A stretch of DNA of 64,000 nt, taken from NCBI GenBank assembly GCA_964251385.1, contig CAXUJK010000003.1, positions 527,493 through 591,492 of the forward strand. Reading direction: 5' to 3'. The notes under the pieces were generated by a model. That model made no database searches. It was not told the DNA's origin and was given only the letters and a program-made list of their open reading frames with translations. A program made the position numbers and the translations under genes. Every line of letters starts with the position of its first letter. Positions within the stretch are counted from its first letter, which is position 1. The stretch comes from CADCVW01 sp964251385. Lineage in GTDB: Bacteria; Pseudomonadota; Alphaproteobacteria; Sphingomonadales; Sphingomonadaceae. This document shows, piece by piece, positions 42,901-51,193 of this stretch.

Positions 42901-45900
42901 GACGGGCGTGGCGCTTGGCGACGTCACGTCGCGCACCGCTGGGCTGGACGCGCGTGCCGGAACCGGTGGCCTAGGCATCGGCACCGTCACGGTGTTCGGC
43001 AATGCAGCTCTGACGACGACCGGAACCGGCGCGATCGAAACCCGTTCGCTGACCGCAGGCAGCGCGCGCATCGACTCGGCGGCGGCGCTGCGCGTCGGCA
43101 CCGCGCGCACGACGGGCGATCTTCAGGCGATCGCGGCCACGACGATCGGCGGCATCGACGGCGGACGCGCGGGCCTGACGGCCGGCGGCACCCTGTCCGT
43201 ACGTGCGGGTGAGGCGGCCTTGCTCGGCGCGGTCGGCGGCGCATCGGTCGCGATCCGCGCCGCCGGCCTTGACGTCGAAGCCGTGGACGCAACGGGCGAG
43301 GCGTCGCTGGCCAGCGACACCGCGCTGACGCTCGGCCGCGCGACCGCCGGCGGGACGTTGCGCGTCGCGGCGACGGACCAAGTCGCCTTGCCGGGCGCGC
43401 TGAACGCGGGCGGCGATCTTCTCGTGTCGGGCGGCTCCGTCGTGCTGGGCGGCGCAAACCCGGTGCTGCAGAGCGCGAACGGCCGCGTCGAGATCACCGC
43501 GACCGCGGGCGGCATCACCGGGCGGAGCGGTCTCACGCTGCGCGCCAATGCCGACGGCGTGGGAACCGAACCGCTGGTGCTCGACGCGACGGGCGGGGAC
43601 ATCCTGTTCGCCGACGGGACGACCCTGCAGGGCGGACCCGCGCGCCAGTCGGTCGTCGCGGTGCGGATCGGCACGCCCGGGCGCAGCGTGACGCTCGATC
43701 GCGTCGAGGCCGCGCGCTTCACCGGAGTCGACGCGGCGCGGACCGATTTCTCCGCCCCGATCGACGGGCCGGTGCGCATCGCGACGCTCGGGCTCCGGGG
43801 TCCGCTCGAACTGATCGTGCGCGGCGCATTGTCGCTCGGCAACGTCGACGTGATCGAGGGGGGCATCAACCTTCAATCGACGGGCGACGGCGCGGGCATC
43901 GACGCGCGCAATCTGTCCGCGTCCGGGAGCGTCGTCGCGGCGACGTCTGGCGCGTTCACCGCTTCATCGGTCGAAAGCCGCGACGCGGGCGTTTCGATCA
44001 CGGGCGCAAGCGTGACGCTCCCGGTCGCGACCGCGCGCACGACGCTCGCCATCAATGCCACACGCGGTAACGCGGCGCTCGGCACGACGACCAGCGGCGG
44101 CGACACGGCCGTGTCCGCGACGGGCGATGCGACCTTTGCGAGCATGACGAGCGCCGGCTCGATCGACACCCGGGCAGGCGGCGCGATCGCGGGAGATCGG
44201 GTGGCCGCGACGGGACCTGCGACGGTGAACGCGGGCGGCGCGGTCCGCCTCGGCGAGATCGCGGGCAGCGCGATCGGCGTCACGGGCGGCACGACGACGA
44301 TCGGCCGCGCGCGAACCGCCGGTGCGCTCGCGCTGACGAGCACCGGTGACCTGGCGCTCGGCGACGGCGAGGCGGCGAGCGCGACGCTGCGCGCGACGGG
44401 CGCGGCGGCGGTGACGGGCACGCTGGCGACCACGGGTGATCTGGGGATCACGACCGGTGGCGATCTGGCTGCGGGAACGTTGCGCAGCGGCGGCGCGGCG
44501 ACGCTGGCCGCGGGGCGCGACGTCACGGGCGGCTCGCTGACCGCGACCGGCGCGGCGAGCGTGTCGGCGGTCGGTGTCGTCCGCATGACCGCGATCGATG
44601 GGCGCACGGTCATGGTCGACGGCGGCACGATCGCGCTCGATCGCGCGCGCACCGCCGAAGCTTTGGCTCTGACCAGCCGCGGTGACGTGTCGCTCGGCAA
44701 TGCCGAAGCGGGGAGCGCGGCGTTGCGCGCTGCCGGTTCGGCCGCGATCGGCGGAACACTCACGACGACGGGCGATCTCGGCATCGTCGCCGGACAGGAT
44801 GTGGCCGCGGGAACCCTGCGCAGCGGCGGCGCGGCGATCCTGACTGCGGGGCGCGACGTGACCGGCGGCTCGCTGACCGCGATCGGCGCGGCGAACGTGT
44901 CGGCGGTCGGTGCCGTCCGCATGACCTCGATCGAAGGGCGCGCCGTTTCCGTCGACGGCGGCACGATCACGCTCGATCGCGCACGCGCCGCCGACATGCT
45001 CGCATTGACCAGCCGCGGCGACCTGTCGCTCGGCGATGGAGAGGCCGGGAGCGCGAACGTGCGCGCCGCAGGTACGGCGACGATCGGCGGAACGCTGACC
45101 ACGACGGGCGATCTCGGCATCGTCGCCGGGCAGGATCTGGCCGCGGGAACCCTGCGCAGCGGCGGCACGGCCACGCTGACCGCGGGGCGCGACGTGACCG
45201 GGGGCTCGCTGACCGTGATCGGCGCGGCGAACGTGTCGGCGACGGGGGCGGTTCGGCTGACCAGGATCGACGGCAGCACGGTCGCCGTCGAAGGTGCGAC
45301 CGTCGCGCTCGACGGGGCGCGGACGGCCGGAGCTCTGTCCCTGACCAGCCGCGGCGACGTGACGCTCGGCAATGGCGAGGCGGCGAGCGCGACCCTGCGC
45401 GCGGCCGGATCGGCGGTGGTCACCGGCACGCTTGCGACGACGGGCGATCTGGCGGTCGTCGCGGGGCAGGACGTAGCCGCGGGGACCCTGCGCAGCGGCG
45501 GCGCGGCGACCCTGGCCGCGGGCCGGGACGTGACGGGCGGTGCGCTGAACGCGGTCGGCGCGGCGAGCGTGACGGCGACGGGAGCCGTGCGCATGACCGG
45601 GATCGAGGCGCGGGCGGTCGCGGTCGATGGCGGCACGATCGCGCTCGATCGCGCGCGTTCCGGCAGCACGCTGGCGCTGACCAGCCGCGGCGATCTGACG
45701 CTCGGCGACGGCGAGGCGACAGGCGCCGCGACATTGCGGAGCGGAGGCGATGCGACGGTCGCGCAGCGTCTGGCGGCAAGCGAGATCGCGCTGACGGCGA
45801 CGGGCGACGTCGCATCGGCGAACCTGGCGAGCCGCGGCGGCATCGCGCTTGCCGGCCGCTCGGTCCGCGGCGGCAGCGCGACGGCCGCCACGTCGGCGAC

Positions 45901-47248
45901 GATCGACGCGAGCGGCGCTGTGCAGTTCGATCGGCTCGCGACTGGCGGCGGGACGACCGTCCGCGCCGGCGCGATCGCGATCGGCGGCGTGGATGTGGCT
46001 GAGAACCTGACGCTCACCAGCGGCGGTGCTCTCACGCTCGGCGGTGGCCGCGTGACCGGCACGGCGACTCTCGACGGGGTCGGCACCGCAACGCTGGGCG
46101 GGTTGCAGGCGGCGGCGATCGCGCTGCGCGCCGCCGACGCGGAGATCAACGGAACCTTGTCCGCGCCCGGCATCCGGGTCGCGAACCGCGATGCGTCCGC
46201 CGCAGGGCGGATGACGATCGGCGATGGCGGAGCGGGCACGGACGGCTTCCGCCTGAGCAATGCCGAGTTCGGTCGTCTCGCCACCGACGCGCTCGTCGTC
46301 GATGCGGGCGCCGGGCGCGCCGCCATAGGCGCGCTCGATGTCGGCACGGACGCAGGCAGGCGCACGTTCGACCTGCTCGCCACGGGCACGATCGACGTCG
46401 GCGGAGCTTTCAGTGCGGGCGGGAGCGGGCGCTCCATCCGCATCGGCGGCGGCAGCGATGCCGGAACGATGGCATCGTCGATCCGCGTCGTCGCGACGCC
46501 GGACGGCGGCGGGCGGCTGCTCGTCGGCGACAACGCGCTCGAGCTTCGCGCCGCCCGCATCGGCGTCGGGCAGGCGCCCGGCTTCCTCGACCGGCTCGAC
46601 GCCGCGATCGCGGCCGGCACCTCGCCGCGCGATGCCGCCGCCGCGCTGGTCGGCAATTCGAGCTCCGCGCTCTACAACGCCGCTTTTGGCGGCCGGCCTT
46701 TCGCCGCGGGCACGGTTCTGATCTCCGCGCGCAACCTGTCGCTCAACTTCACCGACTACGCGCTGGTCCAGAACACGGCATTGTCTGGGCAGACGTCCGG
46801 CATCGTGCTGGGCGGCCCGTCGGAGGCTCCGGTCCTGCGCGCCCTGACCGCCAACGGAGCTTTCGGCGGCGTTACGGGACCGGGGGGAACGGGAGCGGGC
46901 AATTCGCTCGCTTTGTTCGGCACGATCAACGGTGTCGGGTCGAACGCCACCGCGGTGCTCGGTCGCGACGTGATCGACATTTCGGGGGTCGATCGCGCCA
47001 ATTCGCGTCTGAACGGATGCGCGGTTGCGTCCGTCGGCGGGGGGTGCCTGACCAACGTCCTTGTCCAGCCCGTGCTCGCTCTGTTCGACGTCGAGGGAAC
47101 GCGACTGTTCGCGATCGCCGACACGCTGGTCGTGCCGTTCGAAAGCTCGGTCGGGAGCAGCAACGAGGCGCTGCTGACGATCTCCGGCGGGCCGCTTGAC
47201 GTTCCTGATGATACGCCGCCGACACCCCCGACGGAAGGCACGCGCTGA
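39914..47248 (+). CDS. Filamentous haemagglutinin-type exoprotein (TpsA)
   Basis: This protein has 2,444 residues. A long signal region (to about residue 37, AYAQV) and a proline-rich linker precede the TPS/haemagglutination-activity domain (residues about 50-330), recognised by VDLRAQRTVIDWARFDVPEG and the NPTGILFGANSAINTGSF phrase, corresponding to the NPNG motif. The rest is a repetitive beta-helix of Gly/Ala/Thr/Asp-rich turns. Four near-identical 112-residue units lie at about residues 1,465-1,912. The C-terminus is unlike polymorphic-toxin heads; I saw no CdiA-type VENN or toxin motif. The stop overlaps the CHAT gene start by 1 bp. The protein is most likely a surface adhesin. Confidence 0.88.
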   Translation: MENFTIDQRLGPSRQRFRGRLIMSSAIAAVLGTPAYAQVVPPVTPPPVTPPVVLPPVVPPAPANNSLPTRDDVVRNPNDARVQRNGSNLNVDLRAQRTVIDWARFDVPEGQAANFRDDTGGSSTRSIAVLNRVVGRTGTPIDPSDILGDINSDRNVSVFLLNPTGILFGANSAINTGSFTASTLALSDADFLANRLNFTQSPLAELSGAAGSPPRIEIRAGAEMNAQSGPLVLVSEQIDTAGTLTSVDDIVMVAASDVSMDLTPGSPVSIRINSGSRIRGPLRVRGQVTGQNVYLATATRGGINDALLDVGGVVTANSAVETDRGIVLVAGGGDGSFGGVSVANGASGRVDLRVAANLTATGPLGYIGMRASGGLATTGTLTAADAVTVLAPGAVGVGGNVGADVIVVDGGSIVLGTEGASRTLTARRQASYTTRAGALVATGDLRLNAGNGTRGVGDLVLDATGGNIALFASGIVAGGTVGVRLGTPGTALQLASVTADRLTGVGAGGTPFLDFLRVDGDVDVGDLTLARTLDLSSTGRVGTGVVNVTAGDLRLDGATGTISNQANASGNVAVGSRFGSIRVGGLRAGGNALLDGGGQVDVAFVGGADVRATAAGALNLGQVEARGTLRATGQQVAGNLFTAGTTLEIESRAGDVSLGNGVAGGSARVDASGDARIGSLQSLRGDIDLDADGALSGSGSGAAVLRADAGSIRVNVGQDARVSLASAGQDVTIAARTLDLGRAVAARGSVSATTSDDLRLTTATAGRDVRLTAGGTLAVAGDVSAGGLLAFQGEGVSLGGTAPARQAAAGSVTVRATDGDIVGAAGLTLAADTDATGNEPLILDAARGTIRMGGTTASGGGSAVAVRVAAGQPLVLGTVSGTNLLSLGDAGALGPLFTSGPITLGTVTVRDDLRVETSSGNIVADAIGVTAGGASLTASGANGSISLGSLAASGAVALTATDIGFASVSGSSVALDASRTLRGTTVNADGAIRATGTGVALGDVTSRTAGLDARAGTGGLGIGTVTVFGNAALTTTGTGAIETRSLTAGSARIDSAAALRVGTARTTGDLQAIAATTIGGIDGGRAGLTAGGTLSVRAGEAALLGAVGGASVAIRAAGLDVEAVDATGEASLASDTALTLGRATAGGTLRVAATDQVALPGALNAGGDLLVSGGSVVLGGANPVLQSANGRVEITATAGGITGRSGLTLRANADGVGTEPLVLDATGGDILFADGTTLQGGPARQSVVAVRIGTPGRSVTLDRVEAARFTGVDAARTDFSAPIDGPVRIATLGLRGPLELIVRGALSLGNVDVIEGGINLQSTGDGAGIDARNLSASGSVVAATSGAFTASSVESRDAGVSITGASVTLPVATARTTLAINATRGNAALGTTTSGGDTAVSATGDATFASMTSAGSIDTRAGGAIAGDRVAATGPATVNAGGAVRLGEIAGSAIGVTGGTTTIGRARTAGALALTSTGDLALGDGEAASATLRATGAAAVTGTLATTGDLGITTGGDLAAGTLRSGGAATLAAGRDVTGGSLTATGAASVSAVGVVRMTAIDGRTVMVDGGTIALDRARTAEALALTSRGDVSLGNAEAGSAALRAAGSAAIGGTLTTTGDLGIVAGQDVAAGTLRSGGAAILTAGRDVTGGSLTAIGAANVSAVGAVRMTSIEGRAVSVDGGTITLDRARAADMLALTSRGDLSLGDGEAGSANVRAAGTATIGGTLTTTGDLGIVAGQDLAAGTLRSGGTATLTAGRDVTGGSLTVIGAANVSATGAVRLTRIDGSTVAVEGATVALDGARTAGALSLTSRGDVTLGNGEAASATLRAAGSAVVTGTLATTGDLAVVAGQDVAAGTLRSGGAATLAAGRDVTGGALNAVGAASVTATGAVRMTGIEARAVAVDGGTIALDRARSGSTLALTSRGDLTLGDGEATGAATLRSGGDATVAQRLAASEIALTATGDVASANLASRGGIALAGRSVRGGSATAATSATIDASGAVQFDRLATGGGTTVRAGAIAIGGVDVAENLTLTSGGALTLGGGRVTGTATLDGVGTATLGGLQAAAIALRAADAEINGTLSAPGIRVANRDASAAGRMTIGDGGAGTDGFRLSNAEFGRLATDALVVDAGAGRAAIGALDVGTDAGRRTFDLLATGTIDVGGAFSAGGSGRSIRIGGGSDAGTMASSIRVVATPDGGGRLLVGDNALELRAARIGVGQAPGFLDRLDAAIAAGTSPRDAAAALVGNSSSALYNAAFGGRPFAAGTVLISARNLSLNFTDYALVQNTALSGQTSGIVLGGPSEAPVLRALTANGAFGGVTGPGGTGAGNSLALFGTINGVGSNATAVLGRDVIDISGVDRANSRLNGCAVASVGGGCLTNVLVQPVLALFDVEGTRLFAIADTLVVPFESSVGSSNEALLTISGGPLDVPDDTPPTPPTEGTR
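44306..45649 (+). repeat. Four tandem 336-bp coding repeats in tpsA
   Basis: Units of 336 bp (112 residues) begin at 44306, 44642, 44978 and 45314, with a partial fifth from 45650. Each begins RAR(T)A and contains TTGDLGI-VAG, AGTLRSGG and GRDVTGGSLT. Their near identity implies recent duplication or gene conversion. Confidence 0.85.
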
Positions 47249-50200
47249 TGTCCCGCATCGCCGCGCTCCTTGCCACGGCGCTTCTGACCGGATGCGCGAG
47301 CAGCGGTCCGGCCAAGATTGACACCGCCGAGATCGCCCGCATCGACGTCATCCCGCTCGGCAACAACGCCGCGGGCGAGCTGTGTTCGGCGACGCGCAAC
47401 TGGCGCGATCCCGCCGCGCCGGGCATCTTCGACCGCAGCTATGCGATCCGGTGCCAGAGCGTCGCCGCGAGCCGCATCGTCGGCCTGCTCCGCGTCGTCG
47501 ATGCGGGCGAGGACGCGTCGAAGGCGATCGAGGCGACGCTATCGTGCGCGGTGCCGGGGGTGCGCGCGGTCGCGGGTCTCGGGCGCATCCCCGCCCGCCG
47601 CTGCCTCGATCGCACGCTGGGCCTGGAAACCGTGGTGCTCGACACGCGGGTCGGCGACCGCAAGCTGATGGGATCGGCGACGGTCGCGGTCGTCGGGCCG
47701 CTCGAAGCGGGCATGCGGACGCTCGCTGGCTACGAGGCCGAAGACACGGGCCGCGACCGACCGCAAGCCGTCGCGGAACTGCCCGTCGACCTGCCCGCTT
47801 CGGTCGCGGCGGAGCCGATCACACCCGCACCCGGCGCGGAGACCGCTTTCGATCCCCTGATCGTCCTGCGCGACGGCGTCGCGCTCAATCAGCGCGGCCT
47901 CTACGCCGACGCGTCCCGCGTGTTGAACGACGCGCTCAGCCGGCTGGACGCCGCCGCCCCCGCCGCGGTGCGCGCCGAACTGACGCTGGAGGCGGGGCTC
48001 GCCGACTCCAACATCAGCTTCGCGGATGCCTCGGACGCGCATTTTGTCCGCGCCGACGCGCTGCTTGCCACCTTCAACGCCCCGGCCGCGCTAACGCGCA
48101 AGCGCAACACCTACCGTGCGCTCGACCTCCTCAACCGCCGCCGTTTTCGCGAAGCGCTGGTCGCGCTCGACCGGCTCGTGTCCGTCACCGCCGACCCGTC
48201 CCAGCCGCTGCTCGACCCGGCCAACATCCGCGCGCTGAACCAGTCCGGTGCGGAAGAAGGCCTTGGCGCATCCATCGCGGTTCCGGACGCTGCGGTGCTG
48301 ACGCAGCTCGTCATCGATGCGCAGGCCAATTGGGCGCGCTCGGTTGCCCTGATGGGGCTGGGCGACCTGCCCGGTGCAACCCGCGCGATCGCGCGCGCCG
48401 ACCTGGCCTACGCGCCGCTGCGGTCGGAGAAGATCGACCAGACATCGCTCAGCTGGCTGGGCGCGCGCATCGAACGCCAGCGCGGTCGCCTCGCCGCCAA
48501 GGCGGGCGACTTCGACCGCGCCGTCGAAAGTTTCGATCGTGCGATCCTGTACCTTGCCCGCGCGGGCGGCTCGGGCGTCGAGCCCGTCGTCGCGGAGACC
48601 CGCCTCGAACGCGCCGGCCTGCTCGCACGCGAAGGCGCATCGGTCGCGCGCGTGCGCCGCGAATATACCGAGGCGACCGACATCCTCATCGCCAGCGCGG
48701 CCGCGGGCGGCGTCCTGCCCGCCGGGATCGAGCAGTATCTCGACTTGCTCGTCGCCGAGGCGCGGACAGGGGCCCGTCCGGACACCTACGAGCGCTTCTT
48801 CCGCGCGGTGCAGGCGGTCGGCGAGCCCGCCGTCGCGCGCCAGCTGAGCGAACTGCGCGACGTCGTCGGGGCCGACCCGGCGATTGCGGGGCTGCTGCGC
48901 CAGCGCGCAGACCTGACGCGCGAGATCACGCGGCTGCGCTACGAGCTCGCGTCCGACGAGACGGACGAAAAGGGCCGCGTCGAGCGCCTGCGGAGCCAGG
49001 CCGAGGCGCAGCTCCTGGGCATCGAGACGCGCCTGTCCGCCAACGGCCGTTTCCGGACGGTCGAGGACCGGCCTGCGACGATCGCCGAGGTTCGGCGTGC
49101 GCTACGGCCCGGTGAGATGTTCCTCAAGATCGTGGAGCTGGACCGCCGCGCCTACGGGCTTCTGATCGCGGGCGACGCGACGACGATCTACCCGATCGCG
49201 GCCGACGTGGCGCAGCTCGATCAGCTCGGCAAGCTGGTGCGCGGGTCGATCGACGGCCGCTTGTCGCAAGGATCCCTCGTCCGCTTCGACGTCGCGGCCG
49301 CCTACACGCTCTATGGCCTGCTCACCGGTCCCGTCGCCGACAAGGTCGCACGTGCGTCCGCGCTCGTCGTCGATCCGGCGGGCCCGTTGCGCACGTTGCC
49401 CGCCTCCGTGCTCGTCACCGACCGCGCGAGCGTCGACGCGCAGCGCACCGTTACCGCGGACACCGCGTTCGATTACAGCGGCGTCCGCTTCCTCGGCAAG
49501 AACACGGCGATCGCCACCGCCATTTCGCCGCGCTCGTTCATCGCGGCGCGCGCGCTTCCCCGGTCGGCGGCCCGGCAGCCCTTCATCGGGTTCGCCGAGC
49601 ATCAGCCGCTCGGTGCCCGGCCGCAGCTCGCCGCGATCGGTGCGAACGTGCCGATCGGAACCGCCTGCTCGGCGACGTCGTCGACGCTGCAGTCGCTGTC
49701 CAGCCGCCTGCGTCCGATCAGCCAGGCCGAGCTGACGATCGCGTCGCTCGCTCTGGGTCAGCCCAATGCCCCCCGCCTGACGGGCGCGGCGTTCAGCGAC
49801 AGCGCGATGGCGGAACGCGGCGACCTCGACCAGTTCGCCGTGCTGCATTTCGCGACGCACGGGCTTGAGGAAGGTGTGTGGGGCTGCGAGAAATCGCCGC
49901 CCGCGCTCGTCACGTCGTTCGGCGACGCGGGCTCCGACGGCCTGCTCAGCTTCGACGAGATCGCGCGGCTGCGGCTGGACGCCAATCTCGTCGTCCTGTC
50001 CGCGTGCGACACCGCGTCGGGCGTGTCCTTGGGCGCGGCGCGGCGCGCGGGCCAGGAGAGCGGCGGCGCGACCCTGGAAGGTCTGGTCCGCGCCTTCCTC
50101 ACCGCCAACGCGCGCGCCGTCATGGCCACGCACTGGAAAGTGTCGGCGGAGGCGGAAACGGCCGAGTTGTTCCGCGCCTTCTACAGCGCCGGCCGCTATC

Positions 50201-50367
50201 TCCCGATCGGTACCGCGCTGCAACAGGCGCAGCGCGGCCTGATGGACAAGCCGGAATGGTCGCACCCCTATCATTGGGGCGCATATTTCGTCGTTGGAGA
50301 CGACACCAAGACGATGCTGGGCACCCGGCAGCAGCAGCCGGCGGCAGGTCCGATCGCGGCACGCTGA
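47248..50367 (+). CDS. Lipoprotein CHAT-domain protease with TPR-like repeats
   Basis: This protein has 1,039 residues. A lipoprotein signal (MSRIAALLATALLTGCASSG) places it on the periplasmic side or at the surface. The middle part (about 200-620) is helical, with TPR-like stretches. The C-terminal 350 residues are a CHAT domain with the caspase-like dyad His871 (AVLHFATHGLEEG) and Cys920 (LVVLSACDTASG), and the typical endings FLTANARAVMATHWKVSAEA and ALQQAQRGL. CHAT is a known Cys protease fold of the separase/caspase group. Overlap with tpsA by 1 bp makes processing or release of the exoprotein the leading idea, not shown directly. Export of a lipid-anchored CHAT protease is unusual. Confidence 0.88.
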   Translation: MSRIAALLATALLTGCASSGPAKIDTAEIARIDVIPLGNNAAGELCSATRNWRDPAAPGIFDRSYAIRCQSVAASRIVGLLRVVDAGEDASKAIEATLSCAVPGVRAVAGLGRIPARRCLDRTLGLETVVLDTRVGDRKLMGSATVAVVGPLEAGMRTLAGYEAEDTGRDRPQAVAELPVDLPASVAAEPITPAPGAETAFDPLIVLRDGVALNQRGLYADASRVLNDALSRLDAAAPAAVRAELTLEAGLADSNISFADASDAHFVRADALLATFNAPAALTRKRNTYRALDLLNRRRFREALVALDRLVSVTADPSQPLLDPANIRALNQSGAEEGLGASIAVPDAAVLTQLVIDAQANWARSVALMGLGDLPGATRAIARADLAYAPLRSEKIDQTSLSWLGARIERQRGRLAAKAGDFDRAVESFDRAILYLARAGGSGVEPVVAETRLERAGLLAREGASVARVRREYTEATDILIASAAAGGVLPAGIEQYLDLLVAEARTGARPDTYERFFRAVQAVGEPAVARQLSELRDVVGADPAIAGLLRQRADLTREITRLRYELASDETDEKGRVERLRSQAEAQLLGIETRLSANGRFRTVEDRPATIAEVRRALRPGEMFLKIVELDRRAYGLLIAGDATTIYPIAADVAQLDQLGKLVRGSIDGRLSQGSLVRFDVAAAYTLYGLLTGPVADKVARASALVVDPAGPLRTLPASVLVTDRASVDAQRTVTADTAFDYSGVRFLGKNTAIATAISPRSFIAARALPRSAARQPFIGFAEHQPLGARPQLAAIGANVPIGTACSATSSTLQSLSSRLRPISQAELTIASLALGQPNAPRLTGAAFSDSAMAERGDLDQFAVLHFATHGLEEGVWGCEKSPPALVTSFGDAGSDGLLSFDEIARLRLDANLVVLSACDTASGVSLGAARRAGQESGGATLEGLVRAFLTANARAVMATHWKVSAEAETAELFRAFYSAGRYLPIGTALQQAQRGLMDKPEWSHPYHWGAYFVVGDDTKTMLGTRQQQPAAGPIAAR

Positions 50368-50368
50368 G

Positions 50369-51193
50369 GTGACGCGGGGGCGGACGGCCTGGCTGTCGCT
50401 GCTCGGCGTTTGCGTCGGGAGCGCCGCCGTCCTTCATTTCGGCCCGATGCTGGGTCAGGCTTCGGCCGGCCTGATCGGCGCGAAGCAGCCGCCCGCCGCC
50501 GAAGCGGTCTTCGTCGCGGTCATCTACGGTGCCCTGCTCGTCCTTGCGCTGGCGGGCGGGGCCATGGCCGGCATCCGCCCGCTGCACATGCCGAACGGCG
50601 GCGGAAGCTTCGTGAGCGGCACCGCGATCGGCGTCGCCGGTTTCGCGGCCGCGCTCGCGCTGGCCACGATCGCGGGAAGCGTCGAACCGGGTGCGCACGG
50701 CCCGTCGAACATGGCCATGCTCGGCACCGGCGCCGTGCTCGTGCTCGCCTCCGCCGCAACCGAGGAGATCCTGTTCCGCGGCTGGCTGCAGCGCGTGCTC
50801 GTCGATGCGTGGGGTCCGCTCGCCGGCATCACGGTCGCCGCCACCGCGTTCGCCGCGCTCCACGTCGCGGGCGGCGCGCGCAGTCCGCTCACGCTGGTCA
50901 ACCTCATGCTGGGCGGCGTCCTGTTCGGGCTGCTCGCGTGGCGAACCGGCCTCGCCGCCGCGATCGGCGCGCACGGCGCGTGGAATGGGGCCGAGCGCAT
51001 CGGCGTCGGCCTCGACCCTAACCCCGGCGTCGGCAGCTTCGGCGCTGCGATCGACCTAGATCTGTTAGGCGTCGCGGCCTGGGGCGGATCGGACGAGGGC
51101 CTGAACGCGAGCCTTGCCGCCACCGCGGCGCTGCTCGCGCTGCTCGTGCCGCTGATGCTGATACGGGCTAAGTCCCAAGCTTCGCGCGGCTGA
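50369..51193 (+). CDS. CPBP-family intramembrane metalloprotease (CaaX protease-like)
   Basis: The start is GTG 50369, 1 bp after the CHAT stop, giving 274 residues with about seven to eight hydrophobic segments. The catalytic motifs of the family are present: EEILFRG (Glu-Glu-x3-Arg), a His in FAALHVAGG, and a second in AIGAHGAWNG. CPBP enzymes cleave membrane-near peptides and often mature or protect against exported peptides. It is the fourth gene of the TpsB-TpsA-CHAT-CPBP unit. The final 26 bp overlap the end of the M23 gene on the other strand. Confidence 0.85.
   Translation: MTRGRTAWLSLLGVCVGSAAVLHFGPMLGQASAGLIGAKQPPAAEAVFVAVIYGALLVLALAGGAMAGIRPLHMPNGGGSFVSGTAIGVAGFAAALALATIAGSVEPGAHGPSNMAMLGTGAVLVLASAATEEILFRGWLQRVLVDAWGPLAGITVAATAFAALHVAGGARSPLTLVNLMLGGVLFGLLAWRTGLAAAIGAHGAWNGAERIGVGLDPNPGVGSFGAAIDLDLLGVAAWGGSDEGLNASLAATAALLALLVPLMLIRAKSQASRG

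Noticed and set aside
43873..46656. A 927-residue open frame antisense to tpsA
   Set aside because: Ser/Pro/Arg-rich translation caused by the repetitive GC-rich sense gene; no domain and no neighbour on that strand.
39914..47248. TpsA as a contact-dependent inhibition toxin (CdiA)
   Set aside because: No VENN motif, toxin domain or small immunity gene follows; the next gene is a CHAT lipoprotein.
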